A stretch of 64,000 nt of DNA, taken from Actinomadura sp. K4S16. Lineage in GTDB: Bacteria > Actinomycetota > Actinomycetes > Streptosporangiales > Streptosporangiaceae. Positions 36,221 through 43,820 of this stretch are shown in pieces; the stretch's first letter is position 1; every line of letters starts with the position of its first letter. Both the position numbers and the translations under genes were made by a program. Under the pieces are notes generated by a model that did no database searches, had not been told where the DNA came from, and saw only the letters and a list, made by a program, of their open reading frames with translations. The DNA lies in NCBI RefSeq assembly GCF_008327685.1, contig NZ_BDDE01000011.1, forward strand, positions 608,774 to 672,773, written 5' to 3'.

Positions 36221-37449
36221 AGATAGCCATGATCTCGGAGCACGCGAGTCCCCTCGCCGCCGGGCGCGGTCCCGCCGGCAAGGGGCTGGGCGGAGCGGAC
36301 GGCGGCGGGCAGAACGTGTTCGTCGCGGAGCTGGCCGCCGAGCTCGGCAGGCAGGGGCACCGCGTCACCGTCTACACGCGCCGGGACGCGGCCGCCCTGC
36401 CCGAGCGGGTCCGGTTCGCGCCCGGCGTGACCGTGGAGCACGTCCCGGCGGGCCCGGCCGAGCATGTCGCCAAGGACGACCTGCTGCCGTGGATGCACGA
36501 CTTCGGGAGGTACCTGGAGCGGCGCTGGGCCGACGACCCGCCCGACGTCGCGCACGCCCACTTCTGGATGAGCGGCCTCGCGGCCGTCCAGGCCGCCCGG
36601 CCGGCGGGGGCCGCGCGCGTCCCGGTCGTGCAGACCTACCACGCGCTCGGCACCGTCAAGCGGCGCCACCAGGGCGACGCCGACACCAGCCCCGCCTCCC
36701 GCGTCCGGCTGGAGCGCGCGATCGGGCGCGCGGCCGACGCCGTCGTCGCCACCTGCTCGGACGAGACCGCCGAGCTGACGGCGATGGGCGTCCCCCGGGA
36801 CCGCGTCCGCGTGGTGCCGTGCGGGGTCGACCTCGACCTGTTCTCCCCCGACGGCCCGGCCGGCCCCGGGGGCGGGCGGCACCGGCTCGTCGTGCTGTCC
36901 CGGCTCGTCGAGCGCAAGGGCGTCGACACCGCCATCCGCGCGCTGGCGCAACTGCCGGACGCCGAGCTGCTGGTCGCGGGCGGGCCGCCGCGCGACGGCC
37001 TCGGCACCGACCCGGAGGTGCGCAGGCTGCGCCGGGTGGCGGCGGACGCCGGCGTCGCCGGGCGGGTGGAGTTCCTCGGCAGGCTCGGCCGCGAGGAGGT
37101 CCCGCCGCTGCTGCGCTCGGCGAGCCTCGTCGTCACCCTGCCCTGGTACGAGCCGTTCGGCATGGTGCCGCTGGAGGCCATGGCCTGCGGCGTACCGGTG
37201 GTGGCGACCGCCGTCGGCGGCCACCTCGACACCGTCGTCGACGGCGTCACCGGCGCGGTCGTCCCGCCACGCGCCCCGGAGCGGGCCGCCGACGCGATCC
37301 GGCGGCTGCTGGACGATCCGGCGAAACGGGCCGCGATGGGCCGCGCGGGAGGCGAACGGGCGCGCGAGCACTACTCGTGGGCCCGGGTCGCCGCCGACAC
37401 CGCCGGGGTCTACCGGCACGCCGCCGCGCTGAGCGAGGTGGCCGCCTGA
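36217..37449 (+). CDS. GT4 glycosyltransferase
   Basis: A 410-residue GT-B enzyme of family 4. The N-lobe has ISEHASPLAA and GGADGGGQNVFVAELAAELGRQGH, the sucrose-phosphate-synthase/MshA-like donor-domain opening. The C-lobe has VVLSRLVERKGVDTAIRAL and LPWYEPFGMVPLEAMACGVPVVATAVGGH with the E-x7-E motif. It transfers a hexose or heptose from a nucleotide sugar with retention. The strong ribosome site AGGAGGT seven bases before the ATG suggests robust independent translation despite the ATGA overlap. Confidence 0.86.
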   Translation: MKIAMISEHASPLAAGRGPAGKGLGGADGGGQNVFVAELAAELGRQGHRVTVYTRRDAAALPERVRFAPGVTVEHVPAGPAEHVAKDDLLPWMHDFGRYLERRWADDPPDVAHAHFWMSGLAAVQAARPAGAARVPVVQTYHALGTVKRRHQGDADTSPASRVRLERAIGRAADAVVATCSDETAELTAMGVPRDRVRVVPCGVDLDLFSPDGPAGPGGGRHRLVVLSRLVERKGVDTAIRALAQLPDAELLVAGGPPRDGLGTDPEVRRLRRVAADAGVAGRVEFLGRLGREEVPPLLRSASLVVTLPWYEPFGMVPLEAMACGVPVVATAVGGHLDTVVDGVTGAVVPPRAPERAADAIRRLLDDPAKRAAMGRAGGERAREHYSWARVAADTAGVYRHAAALSEVAA

Positions 37450-38054
37450 TGACCGCGCAACCCGGCCTCGGGACCCGCACGTCCACCGTCCACGACCAGC
37501 GGCTCGAGGAGCTCGCCGAGGCCGCGCTGCGGTTCCGCGAGCAGGTCCCCACCGTCGAGGCGTGGGGCCGCCGCCTGGCCGGCGTCCTGCGCGCCGGCGG
37601 CCGCCTGCTCGCCTGCGGCAACGGCGGCAGCGCGGCGGAGGCGCAGCATCTGACGGCCGAGCTCGTCGGCCGGTTCGAGGACGAGCGGCGGCCGCTGTCG
37701 GCGATCCCGCTGCACGGCGACACCTCCTCGTTCACCGCGATCGGCAACGACTACGGCCCGGCCACCGTGTTCGAGCGGCAGGTGCAGGCGCACGGCCGCC
37801 CCGGGGACGTGCTGGTGTGCCTGTCGACCAGCGGGCGCAGCCCCAACGTGGTCGCCGCCGCGCGCCGGGCCCGGACGCTCGGGCTCGCGGCCTGGGCGGT
37901 CACCGGGCCCGGCCCGAACCCGCTGGCCGCCGCGTGCGACGACGCGATCACCGTGCGGGCCGCCTCGACCTCGACCGTCCAGGAGATCCACCTCGCCGCG
38001 ATCCACCTGCTGTGCGGGGCGGTCGACGACGCGCTGGGGGTGCGGCATGCCTGA
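37449..38054 (+). CDS. gmhA: Sedoheptulose-7-phosphate isomerase (phosphoheptose isomerase, SIS domain)
   Basis: A 201-residue SIS-domain protein close in length to GmhA. It shows LLACGNGGSAAEAQHLTAELVGRFEDERRPLSAI from residue 53, the phosphate-binding CLSTSGRSPNVV, and the C-terminal VQEIHLAAIHLLCG carrying the catalytic histidine region. It converts sedoheptulose 7-phosphate to D-glycero-D-manno-heptose 7-phosphate, the first committed step of heptose-nucleotide synthesis. Assignment is supported by HldE immediately downstream and the GmhB domain upstream. Its ATG shares one base with the preceding stop. DiaA-like SIS proteins look similar, but context settles it. Confidence 0.9.
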   Translation: MTAQPGLGTRTSTVHDQRLEELAEAALRFREQVPTVEAWGRRLAGVLRAGGRLLACGNGGSAAEAQHLTAELVGRFEDERRPLSAIPLHGDTSSFTAIGNDYGPATVFERQVQAHGRPGDVLVCLSTSGRSPNVVAAARRARTLGLAAWAVTGPGPNPLAAACDDAITVRAASTSTVQEIHLAAIHLLCGAVDDALGVRHA

Positions 38055-38067
38055 GCGGAGCCCGCGC

Positions 38068-38110
38068 GGCGGCGCAAGGAGCGCCGCCCGCGCCGGCCGG
38101 CGCGGGCGGC
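38068..38110 (+). promoter_or_regulatory. Mutually exclusive hairpins in the gmhA-hldE gap
   Basis: The only sizeable gap in the operon (78 bp). An 8-bp stem pairs 38068-38075 with 38081-38088 around an AAGGA loop. A perfect 28-bp palindrome occupies 38083-38110. They share bases 38083-38088, so only one structure can form at a time. The hldE ribosome site (AGGAGG) follows 12 bases later. An attenuator, processing site or internal terminator is possible. Confidence 0.55.
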
Positions 38111-38132
38111 CGACCCCCCGGAAGGAGGTGCC

Positions 38133-39530
38133 ATGACGGCGCCACTGGTCGTGGTGGGCGACGTCCTGCTCGACATCGACGTCGTCGGCAGCAGCAGCCG
38201 GCTCTGCCCGGACGCGCCCGTCCCCGTCGTCGAGCAGGCCGAGGAGCGGCCCCGCCCCGGCGGCGCGGGCCTCGCGGCGCTGCTCGCCGCGGCGGGCGGC
38301 CGCGAGGTGGTGCTCGTCACCGCGCTCGCCGACGACGACCCGGGCCGGCGGCTGCGCGCGATGCTGGAGCGGCACGTGGAGGTTGCGGCGCTCCACCTGC
38401 ACGGCGGGACCCCCTGCAAGCTGCGCATCCGGTCCGGCGGCCAGTCGGTGGCGCGCCTGGACGCCGGGGACGGGCAGGCCCTCGACGGGCCCGTCGGCCC
38501 CCGCGTCACCGAGGCGATCGCCGGGGCGGGCGCCGTGCTCGTCTCCGACTACGGCCGCGGCGTCTCCCGGCACAGCGCGGTCCGCTCCCTGCTCGGCGGG
38601 CTGCCCCCGAGCGTGCCCGTCGTGTGGGATCCGCACCCGCGCGGCGAGCCGCCGGTGCCCGGCGTCCGGCTGCTCACCCCGAACGAGGAGGAGGCCGCCC
38701 GGCTCGCCGCGGCCGACGGCGCCGACATCACCGGGTTCGGCCTGTCGGCCGCCGGGCGGCGCGGCCGGCACCTCGGCCGGTCCTGGGGCATCGAGGGCGT
38801 CGCGGTCACGCTCGGCGCGGAGGGCGCGCTGCTGTGCGACGGGTCCGAGGCGCCGTTCCTCGCCCCCGCCCGGCCCGCCCGCGGCGACTCGTGCGGCGCG
38901 GGCGACAGCTTCGCCGCCGGGGTCGTCGGCGCGCTCGCCGACGGCGCGGACCTGCCCGCGGCCGTCACCCAGGGCGTCGACCGGGCCTCGGAGTTCGTCC
39001 GCGCGGGCGCCGCGGCGGCCGTCGCGGCGCAGCTCGCCGAGACCGGCTCGGCCCGGCTCGTCCCCGAGCGCGGCGAGGACGCCTGGGACGTCGTCGAGCG
39101 GACCCGGCGGGCGGGCGGCACGGTCGTGGCGACCGGCGGCTGCTTCGACCTGCTGCACGCCGGCCACGTCAGCCTGCTGCAGCAGGCGCGGCGACTCGGC
39201 GACTGCCTGATCGTCTGCGTCAACTCCGACGCGTCGGTCCGGCGCCGCAAGGGTCCCTCCCGCCCGGTGACGCCCGCCGCCGACCGCGTCCGGGTCCTGG
39301 AGGCGCTCAGCGACGTCGACGCCGCGCTGGTGTTCGACGACGACACCCCGGCGCCGCTCCTGGAGCGGCTGCGCCCCGACGTCTGGGTCAAGGGCGCCGA
39401 CTACGCCGGGACCGCCCTGCCCGAGGCCGAGACGGTCCGGGCCCACGACGGCGAGGTGGTCCTGCTGCCCCTCCTGGAAGGGCGCTCCACCACCCGCCTG
39501 CTGTCGACCACGAAGGGAAACGCGTCATGA
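38133..39530 (+). CDS. hldE: Bifunctional heptose 7-phosphate kinase / heptose 1-phosphate adenylyltransferase
   Basis: A 465-residue two-domain enzyme. Residues 1-305 are a PfkB/ribokinase-type kinase: VVGDVLLDIDVVG, RPGGAGLAALLAAAGG and the catalytic GDSCGAGDSF (base Asp258). Residues 325-465 are a cytidylyltransferase-fold nucleotidyltransferase: VATGGCFDLLHAGHVSLL (HAGH 342-345), RRRKGPSRPVTP and WVKGADYAG. This is the HldE/RfaE arrangement, phosphorylating heptose 7-phosphate at C1 and later activating heptose 1-phosphate with ATP. Nucleotide specificity (ADP rather than GDP) is inferred from the family. An AAGGAGGTG lies just before the ATG. The stop overlaps the SDR start (ATGA). Confidence 0.91.
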   Translation: MTAPLVVVGDVLLDIDVVGSSSRLCPDAPVPVVEQAEERPRPGGAGLAALLAAAGGREVVLVTALADDDPGRRLRAMLERHVEVAALHLHGGTPCKLRIRSGGQSVARLDAGDGQALDGPVGPRVTEAIAGAGAVLVSDYGRGVSRHSAVRSLLGGLPPSVPVVWDPHPRGEPPVPGVRLLTPNEEEAARLAAADGADITGFGLSAAGRRGRHLGRSWGIEGVAVTLGAEGALLCDGSEAPFLAPARPARGDSCGAGDSFAAGVVGALADGADLPAAVTQGVDRASEFVRAGAAAAVAAQLAETGSARLVPERGEDAWDVVERTRRAGGTVVATGGCFDLLHAGHVSLLQQARRLGDCLIVCVNSDASVRRRKGPSRPVTPAADRVRVLEALSDVDAALVFDDDTPAPLLERLRPDVWVKGADYAGTALPEAETVRAHDGEVVLLPLLEGRSTTRLLSTTKGNAS

Positions 39531-40204
39531 ACGTCCTCATCACCGGCGGCGCCTCCGGACTCGGCGCGGCCGTCGCGCGGAAGGTCGCCGACGACGGCGG
39601 TCGCCCCCTCATCCTGGACCGGCACCCTCCGAAGCAGGACTTCGAGCACATGCAGGCCGACCTCGCCGACCGCCGCTGCGCCGAGCGCGCCGTGCACGGC
39701 CTCGCGCGCGCCGCCGGCGGGCTCAACGCCGTCGTCACCGCCGCCGGCATCGACGCCTGCGGCGCGCTGTGCGAGGTCCCCGCCGAGGACTGGGAGCGGG
39801 TCGTCCAGGTGAACCTGCTCGGCACCGCCGCCGTCGTGCGCGCCGCGCTGCCGTACCTGGAGAACGAGCCCCACGGGCGGGTCGTCACCGTCGCCTCCAC
39901 CCTGGGGTTCCGCGCCGTGAGCGACGCGACCGCGTACTGCGCGTCGAAGTTCGGCGTCGTCGGCTTCACCCGGGCGCTCGCCGCCGAGACGGCCGGGAAG
40001 GTCGCCGTCACCATGGTGGTGCCGGGCGGCATGGACACCGCGTTCTTCGACGACCGCGCCGACCAGTACAAGCCCGGCCCGGACGCGAAGCTGAACCGGC
40101 CGGAGAACGTGGCCGCGGCCATCGCGTTCGCGCTCGCCCAGCCGCCCGGCTGCGAGGTCCGAGAGCTGGTCGTGTGCCCCTCGGAAGAGCCCTCGTGGCC
40201 GTGA
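39527..40204 (+). CDS. Short-chain dehydrogenase/reductase
   Basis: A 225-residue classical SDR: cofactor motif ITGGASGLGAAVARK at the N-terminus, catalytic serine region VASTLGF, and YCASK for Tyr and Lys. It is placed exactly where an epimerase or reductase of nucleotide-heptose might be expected, between hldE and a heptosyltransferase gene. It is too short and of the wrong type for HldD, the extended-SDR ADP-heptose 6-epimerase. It may oxidise or reduce a sugar carbon, for instance to a deoxy or keto heptose. Coupled to both neighbours by 4-bp overlaps. Confidence 0.83.
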   Translation: MNVLITGGASGLGAAVARKVADDGGRPLILDRHPPKQDFEHMQADLADRRCAERAVHGLARAAGGLNAVVTAAGIDACGALCEVPAEDWERVVQVNLLGTAAVVRAALPYLENEPHGRVVTVASTLGFRAVSDATAYCASKFGVVGFTRALAAETAGKVAVTMVVPGGMDTAFFDDRADQYKPGPDAKLNRPENVAAAIAFALAQPPGCEVRELVVCPSEEPSWP

Positions 40205-41163
40205 CGGCCGCCTCGCCGGCGGGCGGAGCGGCGCGCAGGGCCCTGGTGCTGCGGGCGCTCGGCCTCGGCGACCTGCTGACCGCCGTCCCGGCGTTACGGG
40301 CGCTGCGGCGCGGGATGCCCGAGGCGCGGATCACGCTCGCCGCGCCGCCGGTGCTCGCGCCGCTCGCCCGCGCGACCGGCGCGGTCGACGACGTCCTTCC
40401 GGCGGACGGACTGGAGGCCCCGCTGCCGCCCGCGGGGCCCGTGGACGTCGCGGTCAACCTGCACGGACGGGGTCCGCAGAGCCACCGGCTCCTCGCGGCC
40501 CTGGAACCGGGGCGGCTGCTGGCGTTCGCCTGCCCCGGCGCGCCGCACTCCGGCGGCCCGGCTTGGGACCCCGGCGAGCACGAGGTGGCCCGCTGGTGCC
40601 GGCTGGTCGCGGCCTACGGGTTCGACGCCGACCCCGCGGACCTCGGCCTGCCGGCGCCGGCGGCGGCCTCCCCCGCGCCGGGCGCCGTCGTCGTCCATCC
40701 CGGTGCGGCGTTCCCGGCGCGCCGGTGGCCGCCCGAGCGGTTCGCGGCCGTCGCGGCGGCCCTGCGGGACGGCGGGGAGCACGTCGTCGTGACCGGCGGG
40801 CCCGGCGAGGCCGGCCTCGCGCACCGCGTCGCGGAGCTCGCCGGGCTCGGCCGCGCCGCCGACCTGTCCGGCCGCACCCCGCTGCCCGAGCTGGCCGCGC
40901 TCGTCGCGCAGGCCCGGCTCGTCGTCTGCGGCGACACCGGGGTCGCGCACCTCGCGACCGCCTACCGCACACCGTCGGTGCTGCTGTTCGGGCCAACGCC
41001 GCCCGACCGGTGGGGGCCTCCCGACCGCGCCGAGCACCGCGTCCTGTGGGCTGGGCGCCGCGGCGACCCGCACGGACGCGAGCCCTGCCCCGGGCTGCTG
41101 GAGATCACAGCCGACCAGGCCGTCGAGGCCGCCGGGAGGGCACTCGCCCGCCCGAACCGATGA
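40201..41163 (+). CDS. Second GT9 heptosyltransferase-like glycosyltransferase
   Basis: A 320-residue GT9 enzyme: ALVLRALGLGDLLTAVPALRALRR at the N-terminus, VVVHPGAAFPARRWPPERFAAVA at the start of the donor lobe, LPELAALVAQARLVVCGDTGVAHLATAYRTPSVLLFGP near the end. Distinct from the GT9 at 34200, so two heptose (or related) transfers are likely. GTG 40201 in a GTGA overlap with the SDR stop is chosen; an in-frame GTG at 40174 would add nine residues. Ends ten bases before the UDP-sugar decarboxylase gene. Confidence 0.87.
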   Translation: MTAASPAGGAARRALVLRALGLGDLLTAVPALRALRRGMPEARITLAAPPVLAPLARATGAVDDVLPADGLEAPLPPAGPVDVAVNLHGRGPQSHRLLAALEPGRLLAFACPGAPHSGGPAWDPGEHEVARWCRLVAAYGFDADPADLGLPAPAAASPAPGAVVVHPGAAFPARRWPPERFAAVAAALRDGGEHVVVTGGPGEAGLAHRVAELAGLGRAADLSGRTPLPELAALVAQARLVVCGDTGVAHLATAYRTPSVLLFGPTPPDRWGPPDRAEHRVLWAGRRGDPHGREPCPGLLEITADQAVEAAGRALARPNR

Positions 41164-41173
41164 GGGGGACAAG

Positions 41174-42130
41174 ATGAGACATCCACGCGCCGTCGTCACC
41201 GGGGGCTCCGGCTTCCTCGGCTCCCACCTGTGCGAGGCGCTGCTCGCCGAGGGCATCTCGGTGGTGTGCCTGGACAACCTGCTGACCGGCACCTCCCGCA
41301 ACACCGCGCACCTCGCCGAGCGGCGGGACTTCCGCTTCCTGAAACGCGACCTGACCGAGCCGGTGAACGTCCCCGGCGACGTCGGCTACGTCTTCCACCT
41401 GGCGTCCGCGGCGTCCCCCGCCGACTACCTGAAGTACCCGATCCAGACCCTGGAGGTCGGCAGCCAGGGCACCCGCAACGCGCTGGACCTCGCCGAGGCC
41501 AAGGGCGCGCGCTTCGTCCTCGCCTCCACGTCCGAGGTGTACGGGGACCCGCTGGTGCACCCGCAGCCCGAGTCGTACTGGGGCAACGTCAACCCGGTCG
41601 GCCCGCGCAGCGTGTACGACGAGGCGAAGCGGTTCGGCGAGGCGCTGACGTCGGCGTTCCGGCACTCCCGCGGCCTCGACGCGGCGATCGTGCGGATCTT
41701 CAACAGCTACGGCCCCCGGATGCGGCCCGACGACGGCCGCGCGATCCCGACGTTCCTGCGCCAGGCGCTGACCGGGGAGGACCTCACGGTCACCGGCGAC
41801 GGCTCGCAGACGCGCTCGATCTGCCACGTGGACGACACCGTCCGGGGCATCGTCGCGCTCGCCCTCTCCGACCATCCCGGGCCGGTCAACATCGGCAGCC
41901 CCTACGAGATCTCGATGGCCGACCTGGCGCGGCTGGTCATCGACCTGACGGGATCGACGTCCCGCATCCGGTTCGTCGACCGCCCGCAGGACGACCCGCG
42001 CGTCCGGCGCCCCGACACCGCGCTGGCCGAGGAGGTGCTCGGGTGGGCACCGCGGATCTCCATCGAGGAAGGCCTGCGCACCACGATCGAATGGTTCGCC
42101 AGGGAACTGGTCGTCGCGCGGCCCGCCTGA
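41174..42130 (+). CDS. UDP-glucuronate decarboxylase-like NAD-dependent epimerase/dehydratase
   Basis: A 318-residue extended SDR. Cofactor motif VVTGGSGFLGSHLC, then FHLASAASPADYLKYPIQTL, serine region LASTSEVYGDPLVHPQPESYWGNVNPVGPRS-type sequence, and catalytic Tyr148/Lys152 in YDEAKR. The wording HLAS-ASP-Y, NP-GPRS-YDE-KR is that of UDP-xylose synthase, which makes UDP-xylose from UDP-glucuronate. A dTDP- or UDP-sugar epimerase is a less likely reading. Last gene of the operon, closed by a perfect palindrome. GAGGGGG precedes the ATG. Confidence 0.82.
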   Translation: MRHPRAVVTGGSGFLGSHLCEALLAEGISVVCLDNLLTGTSRNTAHLAERRDFRFLKRDLTEPVNVPGDVGYVFHLASAASPADYLKYPIQTLEVGSQGTRNALDLAEAKGARFVLASTSEVYGDPLVHPQPESYWGNVNPVGPRSVYDEAKRFGEALTSAFRHSRGLDAAIVRIFNSYGPRMRPDDGRAIPTFLRQALTGEDLTVTGDGSQTRSICHVDDTVRGIVALALSDHPGPVNIGSPYEISMADLARLVIDLTGSTSRIRFVDRPQDDPRVRRPDTALAEEVLGWAPRISIEEGLRTTIEWFARELVVARPA

Positions 42131-42141
42131 CCGCCCGGCAC

Positions 42142-42185
42142 AGGCGCGGGGCCGGAACACGTGCACGTGTTCCGGCCCCGCGCCT
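42142..42185. terminator. 44-bp perfect palindrome, bidirectional terminator
   Basis: Two 22-bp arms (42142-42163 and 42164-42185) are exact reverse complements without a spacer. It begins 12 bp after the decarboxylase stop and ends 18 bp before the stop of the convergent DUF2267 gene. No T-tract follows, which is common for terminators in GC-rich actinomycetes. Central bases are CACGTGCACGTG. Confidence 0.85.
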
Positions 42186-42203
42186 CTTCCGACCGTGCGG
42201 CGG

Positions 42204-42605
42204 TCAGCCGGAGTGCCCGGCGGGCATCAGCTCCCGGATGTCGGGGGGCAGCGACTCGCGCACCTTCGTGGTGATCGACCCCTGGGTGGCGTCGTCCACC
42301 ACCCCGAGGACGCTCCGCGCGAGGAACGCGGCCCGGGCCTCGTCCGTTCCGGCCCGGATCGCGACGCGCTCGACGAAGCCGTGCTTGTCGAAGCGCTCCC
42401 CGCTGCCGGCGCCGCCGTAGACCTCGGTGCGCCGCAGGTGCTCGCCGATCTCGTGCGGCAGTTGTGCCGCGAGGTTGTCGGCGAGCCCTTCTGGAACCCG
42501 CTCGCCGAGGGTCTCCAGGGTCGCGCGGGACGCCCGCTCGGCCTCCCCCCACCCCGGAAGGCGGGCCCGGTCCTGGACCTGTCCGATGAACTCCTCGTGT
42601 CGCAT
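42204..42605 (-). CDS. DUF2267 domain protein
   Basis: A 133-residue soluble, mostly helical protein beginning MRHEEFIGQVQDRARLPGWGEAERASRATLETLGERV, the standard DUF2267 opening. It continues LPHEIGEHLRR and ends near VRESLPPDIRELMPAG. The function of this family is unknown; it is frequent in actinobacteria and sometimes linked to stress. It converges on the heptose operon across the palindromic terminator. The pyruvyltransferase gene lies 56 bp upstream on the same strand. Confidence 0.85.
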   Translation of the reverse strand: MRHEEFIGQVQDRARLPGWGEAERASRATLETLGERVPEGLADNLAAQLPHEIGEHLRRTEVYGGAGSGERFDKHGFVERVAIRAGTDEARAAFLARSVLGVVDDATQGSITTKVRESLPPDIRELMPAGHSG

Positions 42606-42661
42606 GGCGGACGCTCCTTCCTCTGCCTGAAATGGAGGAACTTCCCGGTATCGGCGGGCCC

Positions 42662-43555
42662 CTAACGCACGCCGAGGACGTCCATCAGCTCGCCGAGCAG
42701 CGCGCCGTCCGCCGGATGCGCGGGGGCCCGCCCGGCTCCCTCGGGCGACAGGCACCACGCCCACCAGCGGTCGAGCTCGGCCGCGTCGAGGATCCGCTCG
42801 CCGGTCCGCGCCGCCGGCACGGTCACGACGGCGGGCCAGGACCAGGCGCGCGCCTGCGCGGCGACCTTCGCGCCGCCGCCGACCGGGTCCACCGCCAAGG
42901 CGGGGATCCCGTTCTTCAGCGCCAGGACGAGGCCGTGCAGCCGCGTCGTGACCACCACGTCGAGCCGGCGCAGCACCGACTCCAGCTCGGCCGCCGTCGT
43001 GAACAGGCGCCAGTCGCGCGGGTCGAGCCGCGTGTCCAGCGGCAGCCGCGCGCACTCGCGGCCGGCGAGCCACTCCACCAGCTCCCGCTCGACCCGGTCG
43101 TGGCGCCGCCGGTCGCCGTACTCGGCCTGGCCCGGCGCGAGCACGACCCCCGCCACGGGCACCGACGGCGCCGCGGGCAGCGCCGCCAGGTCCCGCCGCG
43201 GCGCCTCGACCGGCGCGTCCCGGGCGAGGACGGCGTCGAACCCGGTGACCGCCGGGTCCGCCGGATCGATGACCGACACGCCCACGGCGACCCGCGTGCA
43301 GCGCGCGTACCTGCGGTGGAGCTCCTCGATCTGCGGGCCGTGGAGCGGCCCGCAGGCGAACACCACGTGGGTGTAGAAGGCGGGGTCGGCCCGGTCGAGG
43401 TCCAGGCCCCCCGGCCGGAAGACCGGGCTCCACGCCAGGTGGCATTCGACCCCGGCCCCGGCCAGCGCCGCCCGCACGGCCTCCATCGCCAGGACGTCGC
43501 CCGCCGTCGCCTCACCGTGCAGGAAGCTCGGCCATCCCGTCACCAGCACGCGCAT
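42662..43555 (-). CDS. Polysaccharide pyruvyl transferase family protein
   Basis: A 297-residue protein of the PS_pyruv_trans family (CsaB-like). It starts MRVLVTGWPSFLHGEATAGDVLAM, has VVFACGPLHGPQIEELHRRYAR, and the C-terminal VVTTRLHGLVLALKNGIPALAVDPVGGGAKV, which is the family hallmark. Such enzymes add a ketal-linked pyruvate from phosphoenolpyruvate to sugars of cell-wall polymers, though some members act on other substrates. Its place beside the heptose-glycan operon suggests the same polymer, but it is separated from that operon by a terminator and lies on the other strand. Confidence 0.82.
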   Translation of the reverse strand: MRVLVTGWPSFLHGEATAGDVLAMEAVRAALAGAGVECHLAWSPVFRPGGLDLDRADPAFYTHVVFACGPLHGPQIEELHRRYARCTRVAVGVSVIDPADPAVTGFDAVLARDAPVEAPRRDLAALPAAPSVPVAGVVLAPGQAEYGDRRRHDRVERELVEWLAGRECARLPLDTRLDPRDWRLFTTAAELESVLRRLDVVVTTRLHGLVLALKNGIPALAVDPVGGGAKVAAQARAWSWPAVVTVPAARTGERILDAAELDRWWAWCLSPEGAGRAPAHPADGALLGELMDVLGVR

Positions 43556-43589
43556 CAGCCAGCCGCCTTCCGCCGCCTCGGGCCTCGCC

Positions 43590-43619
43590 GGGCGCCCTCC
43601 GGACGCGGAGGAGGCGCCC
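43590..43619. terminator. Hairpin between crcB and the pyruvyltransferase gene
   Basis: GGGCGCC (43590-43596) pairs with GGCGCCC (43613-43619), extended inside by CTCC/GGAG with a two-base bulge. It lies about 200 bp downstream of the crcB stop and 35 bp upstream of the pyruvyltransferase start, so it could terminate the former or structure the leader of the latter. The rest of the 265-bp gap shows nothing else I can name. Confidence 0.45.
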
Positions 43620-43820
43620 CTGCGGCCCTGCTACCCGGCACCGTCCCTCCCATGTCCGGAGCGGCTGTGACCGGGACGGAACGTGGCGGTTCCCGCGCGG
43701 TGACAGTCCAGACACCTACCGGTTTACGGAGAGGGCGCCTTGGGCAGAGTCACCTCGCGGCCCACTCGCGAGCTCGGAGCCAAGTGCCCCGAACTGCGAG
43801 CCTGGGCCGCGCCAGGTTTC

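Noticed and set aside
38083..38110. 28-bp palindrome as a full operon terminator
   Set aside because: It lies between two genes of one biosynthetic pathway, with a strong ribosome site directly after it, and competes with another stem. Partial attenuation is more likely than complete termination.
39527..40204. Assignment of the short SDR as HldD (ADP-heptose 6-epimerase)
   Set aside because: 225 residues and a TGGASGLG/YCASK pattern belong to classical SDRs; HldD is an extended SDR of about 310 residues.
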